A stretch of 64,000 nt of DNA from Hoeflea sp. IMCC20628 (GCF_001011155.1 NZ_CP011479.1:514501-578500); one strand, 5' to 3'; positions 1 through 8,689 are shown, numbered from the stretch's first letter. The notes: generated from the sequence alone by a model not told the origin. Numbers and translations: made by a program.

Positions 1-775
1 CCAGGATCAGAAGGGAGACTGGCAGCGTCTTAGTCGCATCGTTACTCATTGACAGGGCGACGGCCATGAAACCGCGTCGGTTGAGAATTCCACTCAGGGG
101 ATCGGTGATTGACTGTAGATTCAGGTCGGCGAGCAGGTCAGCTGCGATGCGCAACAGAAACAAAATGGCAAACAGCAACCAGCCAAAAAGCCCGAGGAAT
201 TTGATCGATACCACCCAAAATGAATTGACGTTAATGGAGCCAATATGCGGTGAACCTTCCAGAAAAAATGAGACGACAGGACGTGCAATCATAAGAAACG
301 TTACCGAGAACGTGGCGATGATAATGCCGAGGTCTACATTTTCCTTTTTCTTTTGCTTACGTATTGCTTGAAGTCCGACGATCAGAATCGCCGCCAAGCC
401 GACACTGGCGGCGGAACCCCGACCCATGGCACTTTGCATGACAAAACCAAACCACAGGACGGCCGCGCCGGTGACGGCGAGCATCGAAAGCAACAGCCGC
501 TCGGGCACGACTTCGTCATATCTCAGACACATTCCCCTGACGAAAAACCAGCCACTTAACGGTAGCAAAAGGTTGAAGCCAATCCACAGCGGTATACTCG
601 GAACCATAATATTGAGAAATTCGGACCCGAACCCTAAACTCGCTGCCGCATATCCCCAAGCCCAGTTCAAAATGTATCTTTGATGCGGCTGTTGTTTCCA
701 AATTAGGAAAAAAACTAGAAAGAAAGTGAGTGCGGTGATCGGATTGATCATAGTAAGCAAAATCGTCGAGTCCAT
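1..775 (-). CDS. Membrane-anchored GGDEF (diguanylate cyclase) protein, C-terminus beyond the window
   Basis: Reading leftward from an ATG at 775-773, the frame stays open for 258 codons to the window edge. The first about 200 residues are a hydrophobic region with roughly six membrane segments. After a short linker comes ITDPLSGILNRRGF, the usual opening of a GGDEF domain, followed by hydrophobic LLIL, which in the family leads to D(I/V)D. The GGDEF signature itself lies outside the window, so cyclase activity cannot be judged. In the family this domain makes cyclic di-GMP from two GTP at the inner face of the membrane, under control of the N-terminal sensor. No close neighbour shares its transcript. 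The domain call is firm; the signal it senses is unknown. Confidence 0.8.
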   Translation of the reverse strand, partial: MDSTILLTMINPITALTFFLVFFLIWKQQPHQRYILNWAWGYAAASLGFGSEFLNIMVPSIPLWIGFNLLLPLSGWFFVRGMCLRYDEVVPERLLLSMLAVTGAAVLWFGFVMQSAMGRGSAASVGLAAILIVGLQAIRKQKKKENVDLGIIIATFSVTFLMIARPVVSFFLEGSPHIGSINVNSFWVVSIKFLGLFGWLLFAILFLLRIAADLLADLNLQSITDPLSGILNRRGFMAVALSMSNDATKTLPVSLLIL

Positions 776-929
776 GCGGAATCCCCCCCCCCTCACTTGT
801 CTCGAAAAGACCAATATCTCTAAGAGGTTAACATTATTTCAATCTGTGCGCGCAATCATTGCATGTCGCAATCGCGATGAAGGGCGCGTCTTGCAGATGC
901 CCTGCTGATGCAACAGAGGAGACTATTTT

Positions 930-1877
930 ATGGGTAATCTGGGACTCGACACCCTTGCTCGCGTGGAAGAGGTGGTTACGGATGTCTTGGCCATGGACCT
1001 TCTTCACAGCTCGCCAGATTTTTTCAGGAAGGTTGTCGAAGTCGCTGGTGAGACATCCGATCTCAGTTTGATTACTATTCGACGATCCGTTTATGACACT
1101 TCGCTTGGGGAAACTGACATTGAGTTGGTCGTCGACGGGCTAAAGGGGAAATGCGGCATCCTGATCGAGAACAAGATACGAGCTCCACTTATGGATCGCC
1201 AGTTCGAGCGTTACCATATGCGCGGTGAAGCAGGTATTCAGAATGGTCAATGGAGCCGATTTCGGGTGCTGTTGATGTCCCCACAGAGTTATTACGAGGC
1301 ACTTGGGGCGGAGCACTCCACTTATATAGACGCAAACCTTTCCTATGAAGAGATTGTCGAATTCCTCGGCGGTTATCCCGAATTCGTTTTCAAGCGGCAT
1401 GTTTTTGAAAGTGCCATTAGCGACTACCGCAAGGGTTACGTTAAGTCGCCCGATGTAGCCATGATGGACTTCTACCATCACTACTGGACGGTCGCGTCGA
1501 CGGAATTTCCGCAACTTCGCATGCTGAAGCCAGATGTGGTGGGCAGGGACGGAACTTGGATTTACTTCCCTTCTTTATACGCAGGCAACAGTGTCCGTCT
1601 TATCCACAAGTTCAAGGGAATCGGATGCGAACTCGCGGTTACTACGCGAAATGCCGAGCAGCTCGCGGAATTGCTTGCCCCCTTCCTTGAATCTGACATG
1701 GTCGTCCGTCCAACGAAGTCAACAGCGTTCATCAACGTGAAGACGCCCGCTATCAATCATATTCTAGATTTCGCGACGTTGAGAGCCGATATTGTTCTCA
1801 GCCTTGAGACGTTGGATCGCTTGAGATCGTTCGCAATGAACGAACAAGTAAGGCGAGGTATCATGGCCGTTTTGTAG
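930..1877 (+). CDS. PD-(D/E)XK nuclease superfamily protein
   Basis: A 315-residue protein whose N-terminal third has the core of a PD-(D/E)XK nuclease: D63 in the strand ETDIEL, then E80-N-K82 in the strand GILIENKI, followed by an R/Q/Y helix (DRQFERY). These residues usually bind Mg2+ and cut DNA. Stand-alone proteins of this type often have unassigned biological roles, sometimes in defence or DNA repair; the substrate here is unknown. The start is an ATG after the purine-rich GAGGAGACT. No methylase or partner subunit is adjacent. The gene faces the HUH-like gene at 1956-3164 tail to tail and sits in the accessory part of the window. The fold assignment rests on motif reading only. Confidence 0.6.
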   Translation: MGNLGLDTLARVEEVVTDVLAMDLLHSSPDFFRKVVEVAGETSDLSLITIRRSVYDTSLGETDIELVVDGLKGKCGILIENKIRAPLMDRQFERYHMRGEAGIQNGQWSRFRVLLMSPQSYYEALGAEHSTYIDANLSYEEIVEFLGGYPEFVFKRHVFESAISDYRKGYVKSPDVAMMDFYHHYWTVASTEFPQLRMLKPDVVGRDGTWIYFPSLYAGNSVRLIHKFKGIGCELAVTTRNAEQLAELLAPFLESDMVVRPTKSTAFINVKTPAINHILDFATLRADIVLSLETLDRLRSFAMNEQVRRGIMAVL

Positions 1878-1955
1878 TGCAAAATTTTTGTATTACTTGG
1901 TGCCGAATTAGATGAATTTGGCGGTGTCTTTAGGTGTGTCTTTTTGAGTGTTGTG

Positions 1956-3164
1956 TCACTGACGCCATCTTTTCAATTCACGAATTACCGCTGCCAAACT
2001 CGGAGAGTGTTGCAGACTCAAAATAGCTTTCCGCTGTTTACTGATGCCCAGTTCGATTCTGCATTTTCCACTTGCCGTCATGTGACTGATTTTGGACCAA
2101 AAAGTAGAAAGCCCTTCATATATTCGCACAGTGCTTCTCTGGATGGCCTCAAAGGCATTCAACGGGGGGCTCTTGGCCTGTTCTCGATTCGGAGAGTCCT
2201 GAGTTGTGCCGATAGTCGCTGAAGTATACTCCTCTGCCGCCTCCACTGTGTCGGCAAAACAAGATGCTTCAGCTGTGGGACGTATTTCGAACAACATGGC
2301 CGCAACCTTTTTCCCTCCATAGCGAACCATGACCTTGGACAGCAGCCTGTCGCCTGTTTCGACTGTCGGGCGGCTATATGCGGTTTCTTGGCGGTTCTTC
2401 TTGAGTTTTGCCTTGTCGATAGCTTTGGCCATCTTCTCGGGGGCGGACCGCCTACAGGCCTTCCACTTCGCAAAAGCTCCGCCTGTCCTAATAAGCCTGA
2501 AACGGTGTTGTGTGAGGCTCCAGGCGGCTTCCAACGCATGGTCTGGCCATGAGAGCATGATTTCATTCCGCCATATGCCCCACAACGAGTAAGTGGCGAC
2601 CGCTGCAGCATTGCGGATTGGTCTGGTATTGAGGTCCGTTTTTGAGAATTTGACCAAAAGTCTGCGATGTACCGCCTCTCGATGTTCGCTAGGAACCCGA
2701 CAGACGAAATGGGCATGAAGGTCGAATAGGCCAGACTCAAGATCGAATCTTGGGTGAATCGCAATCAAGAGCAATTCGAAAGAGTGCTTTTTCCGAAGCT
2801 CACTAAATTCGATATTGATTCTCGCATTAAAGGTTTTCATGGCTGATACTAATTCGTCAGCTGAGGCCTTCGCGCCTGTCAGCCCGATGCCCCAAAACAT
2901 GCAGTTTTTAAGGCCGTACTCGGCAGCAAATTCGGTGAAATCGGTGACAATAGGAACATTTCTGCGGATCGCTTCATGTCCAAAGAAGCGCGATCCACGA
3001 AGAGGGCGGCCCAAGTCGATGATTTGCCCTGGCGCATCTTGGAGCAGAACTAGGTAACGTTCGTGTTCAGAAACATGGACATCCACGCCGAGGGATTCGA
3101 GCCGCTTTCCCAGTTCCTTCGCATAGTGGAGTGGACTGGCCCTCTCGTTTGCCGACGCAGTCAT
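1956..3164 (-). CDS. Possible HUH/Rep-type endonuclease, full-length copy
   Basis: A 402-residue protein I cannot match to a named family with certainty. A strand (CMFWGIGLTG, about 88-97) is followed by a helical stretch, then LLLIAIHPRF and LFDLHAHFVCRV with an H150-A-H152 pair. This order of strand, helix, strand and HxH resembles HUH endonucleases of rolling-circle Rep proteins and some transposases. A possible catalytic Tyr (Y192) follows about 40 residues later. The C-terminal half is basic with no recognised domain. A second, truncated copy lies at 10413-11154, colinear without indels and keeping the HAH pair. Upstream sequence is also shared, including a hairpin, which suggests the gene and its 5' region move as a unit. 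The HUH assignment is an inference. Confidence 0.5.
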   Translation of the reverse strand: MTASANERASPLHYAKELGKRLESLGVDVHVSEHERYLVLLQDAPGQIIDLGRPLRGSRFFGHEAIRRNVPIVTDFTEFAAEYGLKNCMFWGIGLTGAKASADELVSAMKTFNARINIEFSELRKKHSFELLLIAIHPRFDLESGLFDLHAHFVCRVPSEHREAVHRRLLVKFSKTDLNTRPIRNAAAVATYSLWGIWRNEIMLSWPDHALEAAWSLTQHRFRLIRTGGAFAKWKACRRSAPEKMAKAIDKAKLKKNRQETAYSRPTVETGDRLLSKVMVRYGGKKVAAMLFEIRPTAEASCFADTVEAAEEYTSATIGTTQDSPNREQAKSPPLNAFEAIQRSTVRIYEGLSTFWSKISHMTASGKCRIELGISKQRKAILSLQHSPSLAAVIRELKRWRQ

Positions 3165-3289
3165 TTGACAGGCTTCGATTGCGGCCTGCGATAGTTAGGC
3201 GACGTTCGCGGGATAAAGCGAAACACCGAGAAACTCGGCATTTCAGCCTGGGGGGAATGATTGAAGCGGGCTCCCGCTACCAAAATTTC
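2423..3289 (-). repeat. Long direct repeat, copy A (HUH-like gene and upstream region)
   Basis: This 867-bp stretch aligns without gaps to 10413-11279 at a constant offset of 7990 bases. It covers the first about 247 codons of the HUH-like gene plus 125 bp of upstream DNA. The gene body has diverged moderately, but 38 bp just inside the outer end (3251-3288) are identical in both copies. Similarity stops abruptly after 3289, as expected for the end of a mobile or replicating unit. Confidence 0.8.
3265..3278 (-). promoter_or_regulatory. Conserved hairpin upstream of the HUH-like gene, copy A
   Basis: AGCGGGCTCCCGCT is a perfect inverted repeat about 100 bp upstream of the gene start and about 10 bp from the end of the shared repeat. 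The identical sequence is found at the same distance in copy B (11255-11268). Possible roles are a Rep-type recognition hairpin, an element end or a regulatory stem. Confidence 0.5.
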
Positions 3290-3829
3290 TCAATGAATTC
3301 AGTGTTTCTGTTGTCTTTGGATAATCCCGAAGGCGGCCGTCTGCTGAGTTGTACCGACTCGGTACCGAGCGGGGCGGCGGCCCGCTTTTGTGTTTTCTAA
3401 TTCAAGTCTTCGTGTTTCTGATTTCGAATTGGAGTCTTGAATTAAATCCAATGTTGGAGTTTTCGATTTTGTCGGGCCTGGCAAAATTGTGCGCGACGCC
3501 AACGCCACCCAATAACGGTAGGCGTCAGCCTTGATCGACTGTCCGCGGTAGTTTCGATAACGGTCTAAATGGGCGGAAAGCGGGCTTTCGCTGCGACTTA
3601 CATCAGTGTCGGGTTTTGGATTTTTCTGCTATCGAACCAAATCGCATTATCCTCCCATACAATATGTCGGTCGGCACTTTCCGAATGACTGCAATCCCGA
3701 TCATTCTGGACAAATAACCTTTCGCTAGAAATTCCTAAAACGCGTCATCCGTTCTTGCCATATGATGCAAATTGACCCGCCTGCCTGAATGCCGGTTGCT
3801 CAACCGAAGGTTGGCTGCAATAGTCGATA
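3290..3829. other. Intergenic region without a recognisable gene
   Basis: About 540 bp between the end of repeat copy A and the first insertion sequence. I see no convincing gene. It contains a short palindrome (CTCGGTACCGAG at 3358-3369) that runs into a GC-rich stem AGCGGG/CCCGCT at 3368-3386 followed by a T-rich tail. That could be a factor-independent terminator reading rightward, although no plus-strand gene ends here. Confidence 0.4.
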
Positions 3830-3847
3830 TGAATAGCCCCGAGTTTT

Positions 3848-4864
3848 CTAGACACCCTCTGTCTTCGTTCTCTGCTGCCGTTCGAACTCGACGGGTGACA
3901 GCATCCCGTTCCTCACATGCTTGCGCGTGGGATTGTAGAACATCTCGATGTAGTCGAACACATCCTGCCTCGCTTCGGTTCGGGTTTTGTAAGTCCGTCG
4001 TCGTATCCGCTCGCGCTTGAGCAAGTTGAAGAAGCTCTCGGCAACAGCGTTGTCGTGACAGTTGCCGCGCCGGCTCATTGAGTGCTCAAGATTATGGGCG
4101 CGCAGAAACGCAGCCCAGTCCATGCTGGTGAACTGCGAGCCCTGGTCCGAATGGATCAGCACCCTGTTCTTCGGCTTCCTTCGCCAAACGGCCATGAGCA
4201 ATGCTTGCAGGACAACATCCGTTGTCTGGCGGCTTTGCATCGACCAGCCGACGACACGGCGGGAGTAGAGATCGATAACGACGGCGAGGTAGGCGAAACC
4301 TTCTTGAGTACGGATGTAGGTGATGTCAGTGACCCAGGCCCTGTCTGGCACGTCCACGTCGAACTGCCGGTCTAGCGTGTTGTCCACCACCAATGACGGT
4401 TTGCCGCCGTAGCTGCCCGGCCTACGCTTGTAACCGATCTGCGCTGTGATGCCCGCCAGTGTGGCCAGACGTGCAACGCGGTTCGGACAGCACGTTTCGC
4501 CCTGATCCAGCAGATCATCGTGGAGTTTGCGATAGCCATAAACCTTGCCGCTGTCCTTCCATGCTTTGTGAATGAGCTCGGTCTGGCGCACGTCTTCGCG
4601 AGCCCGTTTGCTCAACGGGTGCTTCAGCCAGGCATAGAAGCCGCTAGGTTGGATGCGCAGACACCGGCACATCGCCCGCACAGAGAACAGCGGGCGATGC
4701 TCGGCCACGAACGCGTATCTCACTTTGCATCCCTGGCGAAATACGCGGTGGCTTTTTTTAGGATGTCGCGCTCCTCGATGACCCTGGTCAGTTCGCGTTT
4801 CAGCCGTCTGATCTCGGCATCTTTGTCGTCGCCGCCCGATGGCTGTGAGAACCTCTTCTTCCAC
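3848..4864 (-). CDS. IS3-family transposase OrfB (catalytic part)
   Basis: Catalytic half of the transposase of the 3830-5045 element. It contains the DDE triad in its usual settings: D in WVTDITYI, D in HSDQGSQF and E in DNAVAESFF, plus the YGYRKLH region of the HTH_21 domain. It is most likely not translated alone. A run of seven A on the minus strand (complement of 4753-4759) lies in the overlap with OrfA. A -1 shift there (CTA AAA AAA GCC to AAA AAA AGC) joins the frames into OrfAB, the active enzyme in this family. The residues listed before the shift point are therefore probably not part of the natural protein. Confidence 0.9.
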   Translation of the reverse strand: MEEEVLTAIGRRRQRCRDQTAETRTDQGHRGARHPKKSHRVFRQGCKVRYAFVAEHRPLFSVRAMCRCLRIQPSGFYAWLKHPLSKRAREDVRQTELIHKAWKDSGKVYGYRKLHDDLLDQGETCCPNRVARLATLAGITAQIGYKRRPGSYGGKPSLVVDNTLDRQFDVDVPDRAWVTDITYIRTQEGFAYLAVVIDLYSRRVVGWSMQSRQTTDVVLQALLMAVWRRKPKNRVLIHSDQGSQFTSMDWAAFLRAHNLEHSMSRRGNCHDNAVAESFFNLLKRERIRRRTYKTRTEARQDVFDYIEMFYNPTRKHVRNGMLSPVEFERQQRTKTEGV

Positions 4865-4986
4865 GCGTAGAGCGAATGCGGGCTGACGCCCAGCCGCTGT
4901 GAAACCTCCGCAACTGGATAACCGCGCTCAACGATCTGATGAACAGCATCGCGTTTAAAATCGTCACTGAATTTGGCTGTGCTCAT
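4720..4986 (-). CDS. IS3-family transposase OrfA (HTH_Tnp_1)
   Basis: 88 residues with a helix-turn-helix near residues 10-45 (KRDAVHQIVERGYPVAEVSQRLGVS is the typical start of the family) and a leucine-zipper-like helix RLKRELTRVIEERDILKKATAYF. OrfA binds the terminal repeats and regulates transposition. The frame overlaps OrfB, and the A7 slippage site lies at the codons for ILKKA. The start ATG is about 60 bp inside the right inverted repeat, with GGAGGCC upstream. Confidence 0.9.
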   Translation of the reverse strand: MSTAKFSDDFKRDAVHQIVERGYPVAEVSQRLGVSPHSLYAWKKRFSQPSGGDDKDAEIRRLKRELTRVIEERDILKKATAYFARDAK

Positions 4987-5229
4987 GATGGCCTCCTTGC
5001 CTCAAATTTAGGGAAGAAGGCGTCTACAAATCTAGGGGCTATTCAAACCGATACCAGACCATTGTCCGCTTGGCCGACTGGCCGTTGGCCTAGAAGCAGA
5101 AATAATTTCCGCTTCGCGCCCCCAATTCGGTCATTCCGGGGAAGCGGCAATCACTCAATGCTTGCCTGCGATCGCGCAACCCACGGGAGCGTTCGGCGCT
5201 CTTTAACGATATTCGTCTACTGTTATTTG

Positions 5230-5626
5230 GTGAGCAAGCTCGGACCAACACTTGACGATCTGTATGTCGAAATCGGCAGGACCCTTGTCATCTGGGGGTG
5301 GCTTGAGGGTGAAATGATCGACGCAAAGATCAACTGGCGTCAGACTCCACCTGAGGCAGCCACTGGACCATTGAGAGTCTTCCTTCTAGGGCTCGCTGAG
5401 CCTCGGGGGTATACGAAACGCTATTGCGCATGGGCTGGCGTCGTCTCATAGCGATCCATGGTCGCCTGAATTCGAGCCGTACGTCACCTGCAGGACCCTT
5501 GATGCTGACCTGAGAAAGATAACGCTTAGCGATCTGCGTCGAACACAGGTACAGCTTGAGCGCCTTCGAAAACTACTGCGGAAAATCTATGTGCTCCCTA
5601 TGCACGCCGAACCTCGCCGAACATAA
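5230..5626 (+). pseudogene. Frameshifted small hypothetical gene next to the insertion sequence
   Basis: From a GTG at 5230 the frame reads LGPTLDDLYVEIGRTLVIWGWLEG and onward to about 5400. The continuation lies one base over and runs from about 5398 to a TAA at 5624-5626. It reads GIRNAIAHGLASSH, then YVTCRTLDADLRKITLSDL, then a helical end. The two halves join to a plausible globular protein of about 130 residues; the phrase RNAIAHG is common in small bacterial proteins of unknown function. In the upstream frame a stop occurs at 5449-5451. So this is either a gene broken by a single-base shift or a sequencing error. No function is assigned. Confidence 0.5.
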
Positions 5627-5945
5627 TTAGGTGTCCCGATTGCGGTCGTCCACGATTATGGCCGGTCTTGTTAAGAGCCGGCGCTCGCTTCGGCCAGCCA
5701 CAGGTCCACAAATGGCGGTGAGCGGTAATTCGCTGCATTGCGCACCAAGGTCGGCTTTGCGGACGGATCAAACATTGGGTCGATGATCTTTTTCGCTCCC
5801 ATTTCAGTTTGACATGCTCGCATTCGCCGCCCTACTTTTTGCGGACTTCGCCGCAAGGGCAAGTCAAATGCTGCCGATCCAGCGTCGTTTTTCGGATAAG
5901 AGCGCGCCGCCCTACAATGCTGGCGCTGCTTCGTGCCGTCTCCCG
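5627..5945. other. Intergenic region without a recognisable gene
   Basis: About 320 bp between the broken gene and the end of the GGDEF-EAL gene. The short reading frames here (for example 5671-5862 on the minus strand) have no ribosome-binding site or family resemblance. No RNA gene or strong terminator was seen. Confidence 0.4.
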
Positions 5946-7877
5946 TTATCGGATATCCGCAAGAAGAGGCCTACTGGATTTAGGCCTATCACAAAGTAAA
6001 TCTATGTCTGATGCGCTTTGTGGCTTGCCGAAATGATATCCTTGAAGATTACTGCATCCGATTAAGTGAAGAATGCGTGCTTGTTCTTCTTTCTCCACCC
6101 CTTCAGCGGTCACTGCGAGAGAAAGCCCTTCTGCCAGCAATACGATTGCCTGAATTATGGATTGAGCTTTTTGATCCCCTATCAGATTATTCACTAAAGA
6201 TTTATCAATTTTAAGTCGCCTGAATTGGTATTTGCGAAGATACCCGATACTCGAATATCCCGTACCGAAATCATCCAACGCGATCGTGATGCCGACTGAC
6301 TGCAGCGCAGTGATTAACGGCTGGGCTCGGTCTTCGTTGTCAATCAGCCAGCCTTCGGTAACTTCGAGTTCCAACCGCTCGAACGGGAAACCTTCTTCGT
6401 CCAAAACTCTCAGTATATCTTCCACCAGTGTCGAACACCGAAATTGGACAGGTGACAAATTTACCGAGAGTTTCAAGTCAGGCCAGCCCAGTGCATTCCT
6501 GGCGGCGGTTCTCAAAACGTGCAGACCCAAGTCGTTTATCAATCCATATTCTTCGGCAATCGGTATGAATTCATCGGGTGGAACTGAGCTTCCATTATCT
6601 CGTGTCCAGCGACATAACGCCTCAATTCCCGTCAATTTTCGCGTTTTGGCGTCAACGATTGGTTGGTACGCGACCTCGATCCTTCCCTCACGGACAGCAA
6701 GACGCAGCTCCTCCGCTAACTCAGTTCGCAGCCGCCTATTGGACGCTAGAGCCGTGTCGTATTCGCAGGTGCGGCTTCTTCCGCTTCTCTTGGCTTCATA
6801 CATGGCGATATCTGCCTGGTGCAAAAGCTCCGTCGCGTCGACTGAAGCGTCACCAAAAGCAACACCCACGCTAAGACCGATATCAACATGGCGACCTTCT
6901 ACCTCAATCGTTTCATGCACAATCGCTAACGCACCAGTCGTTGCGGCTTTTGCCTTGCTGTGTAGGTGCTCGCCCGAAATAACCATCGCGAACTCGTCGC
7001 CACCTAGACGCGCTAGTATTCCTTCGTGAGAACTGCTGATGGCTTGCAGTTCTTCCGCAACTTTCTTTAAAAGCTTGTCACCGACATCGTGTCCGAATGT
7101 GTCATTGATATTTTTGAAACCATCAATATCGAAGAGCATCACCACGATTTGATCATCCGTCGGTAGGCGACGAGATCGTTCTATGAGCAATTTGTTGAAA
7201 GCACGCCTATTATAGAGGCTTGTTAACTCGTCGGTTTCTGCACGGATTTTCATGATTCCATTCACGCGCTCTAGTCGTCGATGATAGGCAGCACGTGCAG
7301 ATTCGATCATGGATATGAAGATGAAGACGGAAATTTCCAGAGTTATTAAGCTGCTGATGTACAGAAATTCAAAGCTATGTAAATCGTACGCTCCTACCTT
7401 ATCTTTCGCAACTGAAATGTAAGTTGATAAAGACGCCACCATAACTATAAATAGCCATGCAAAACCATAGTAATAACCACTTAGAAGCACAGAAATAATG
7501 GGAATGGATACGTACCATGCCATCCCAGGCGCAAATATATTATCTATATGCGTAATCTGCCAAGTTAAAAATATGAATAGGAATGCTATATATAAATTTC
7601 CAGCAATATAGCTGCGGCCAAATATCCTGTAAATCCACAATGTAGAAATCATCGCTGCACCGCATAAGGCCATTGCAGCAGCGACAATTGGGTATCCAGA
7701 CAAGCTAAACTGGACGACGAAAATGGGGATAACGAGTATAGCGAGAATTATGACTGAAACAAATCGGCCCGTAAATTCCTGCGCGGCGCGGTTGTCTACA
7801 TGCGCGGAAGGATGCGCATAGACGGCGAGCCGCTCATGAAGACGTACTGCTGGCGTGGTGAATGCCGATATATTCAT
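5946..7877 (-). CDS. Bifunctional-type GGDEF-EAL membrane protein (c-di-GMP turnover)
   Basis: 643 residues. Five or six membrane segments span about 38-190. A GGDEF domain (about 212-375) follows with the intact signature GGDEF at 292-296 and DIDGFKNINDTFGHD upstream. I see no RxxD inhibitory site before it. The C-terminal EAL domain (about 390-640) has EAL at 419-421, NLSPVQF, ELEVTEG, DDFGTGYSS, KIDKSLV and EGVE, so all catalytic positions of a c-di-GMP phosphodiesterase are present. Both activities are therefore possible; which dominates cannot be read from sequence. The gene is monocistronic in the accessory region. It is AT-rich in the membrane part compared with the catabolic genes further right. 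Confidence 0.92.
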   Translation of the reverse strand: MNISAFTTPAVRLHERLAVYAHPSAHVDNRAAQEFTGRFVSVIILAILVIPIFVVQFSLSGYPIVAAAMALCGAAMISTLWIYRIFGRSYIAGNLYIAFLFIFLTWQITHIDNIFAPGMAWYVSIPIISVLLSGYYYGFAWLFIVMVASLSTYISVAKDKVGAYDLHSFEFLYISSLITLEISVFIFISMIESARAAYHRRLERVNGIMKIRAETDELTSLYNRRAFNKLLIERSRRLPTDDQIVVMLFDIDGFKNINDTFGHDVGDKLLKKVAEELQAISSSHEGILARLGGDEFAMVISGEHLHSKAKAATTGALAIVHETIEVEGRHVDIGLSVGVAFGDASVDATELLHQADIAMYEAKRSGRSRTCEYDTALASNRRLRTELAEELRLAVREGRIEVAYQPIVDAKTRKLTGIEALCRWTRDNGSSVPPDEFIPIAEEYGLINDLGLHVLRTAARNALGWPDLKLSVNLSPVQFRCSTLVEDILRVLDEEGFPFERLELEVTEGWLIDNEDRAQPLITALQSVGITIALDDFGTGYSSIGYLRKYQFRRLKIDKSLVNNLIGDQKAQSIIQAIVLLAEGLSLAVTAEGVEKEEQARILHLIGCSNLQGYHFGKPQSASDIDLLCDRPKSSRPLLADIR

Positions 7878-8371
7878 TCTAAGTCACATACCCGCTCAAA
7901 GTTACCAAATGAGTATGGGAATCGCGTTAACGATCCGTAATTGCAGGAGCCGAAAGCCGTTTCTTTGGATAGAGAGTGGTCGATAAAGATGACTGGACTA
8001 CAACGAATATAGCCTTCTGCACCTTCCCCCCTCCCTATTCCATTGAAAATCCCACGGTAGCGCTAAGCCAAATATTGAATTGAAAGCGGATGGAAGCTTG
8101 GCTGCGCATCGCAAAGACCCCATGACATTTCTAGAAAGAACCGATCTGTTGGCGGACGTGAATCACTTGAAGCGGACGTCCGCTGTCCGGTAGACAAAAG
8201 TCGGCAATGGGCCGGAAGTGCCACTGCGCCCAGAGCAGGTTACTGTGTGAACACTCGATGCTCGAACAAGACTGATCTATAATGCGTAGGCAAGGGTGGT
8301 GATGCAAAACCACCAGCTTGAAACGATAAGTACTCCATGCGCAAAAACTGCTACCTTTAGCGGGTGCATGC
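7878..8371. other. Intergenic region without a recognisable gene
   Basis: About 490 bp upstream of the GGDEF-EAL gene. It should hold that gene's promoter, but I cannot point to a clear -10/-35 pair. A 60-codon frame at 8131-8313 on the minus strand lacks a ribosome-binding site and resembles degenerate intergenic sequence. Confidence 0.4.
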
Positions 8372-8689
8372 TCAGACCCATTCCGGGCGTTTTTGCCATG
8401 TCATTTCAGCGCGTGCGTTGATGTGCAGATGACATTCTTGGCTCATCCGCAGGAAATCTCCTGACAGCTGGCTCTGAGACTTTTTCTCTGCCAAGCGCTT
8501 TCCATAATGCTGTAGCTTGCTGGCGCAGATTGCAATGCTGCCCACACTTGGCTCCGTACCTTTAAACCGCAGGGTACGCATGTAGCAATCGCTTCTGCCC
8601 AGCCATTCCCTGCTGAATTCGCTTTCGCTCCGAACCAAGCCATGAGTTCTCAACAGCTCGTAAATCTCGTTTAAAACCGTTTTCTGCAT
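8372..8689 (-). CDS. Small conserved hypothetical protein, similar in type to DUF6626
   Basis: 105 residues, soluble, starting at ATG 8689 with GGAGAAATTC upstream. The sequence has a helical N-terminus (LNEIYELLRTHGLV), a segment EFSREWLGRSDCYMRTL that resembles a DNA-binding helix-turn-helix, and a basic helical C-terminus. It reminds me of the short alphaproteobacterial DUF6626 proteins, found near mobile elements; that match is from memory and weak. The gene is divergent from the small gene at 8764, sharing about 75 bp of AT-rich DNA with inverted A/T motifs. It could be a small regulator of that divergent pair. Confidence 0.6.
   Translation of the reverse strand: MQKTVLNEIYELLRTHGLVRSESEFSREWLGRSDCYMRTLRFKGTEPSVGSIAICASKLQHYGKRLAEKKSQSQLSGDFLRMSQECHLHINARAEMTWQKRPEWV

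Larger units (their letters stand above)
3830..5045 (-). mobile_element. IS3-family insertion sequence, 1216 bp
   Basis: Both ends carry a matching inverted repeat of about 27 bp: TGAATAGCCCC(G/T)AG at the left end, read rightward from 3830, and the same at the right end, read leftward from 5045. Between them lie the usual two overlapping transposase frames on the minus strand. No flanking 3-5 bp target duplication is evident, so the insertion may be old or flanking DNA may have been rearranged. Both transposase frames are intact, so the element may still be active. Confidence 0.9.

Noticed and set aside
3265-3278. CTCCCGCTACCA looks like a tRNA 3' acceptor end
   Set aside because: No cloverleaf can be drawn: the T-arm loop would have only two to four bases, and no anticodon or D arm precedes it. 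Kept only as a conserved hairpin.
4939-5451. 170-codon frame spanning the end of the first insertion sequence
   Set aside because: The first part is read through the inverted repeat of the element. Only the part after about 5230 looks like protein, and it is treated as the frameshifted gene.
5671-5862. 63-codon minus-strand frame after the broken gene
   Set aside because: No start signal and no family resemblance.
8131-8313. 60-codon frame upstream of the GGDEF-EAL gene
   Set aside because: No ribosome-binding site, Cys/His-rich low-quality composition, and no recognisable family; most likely intergenic.
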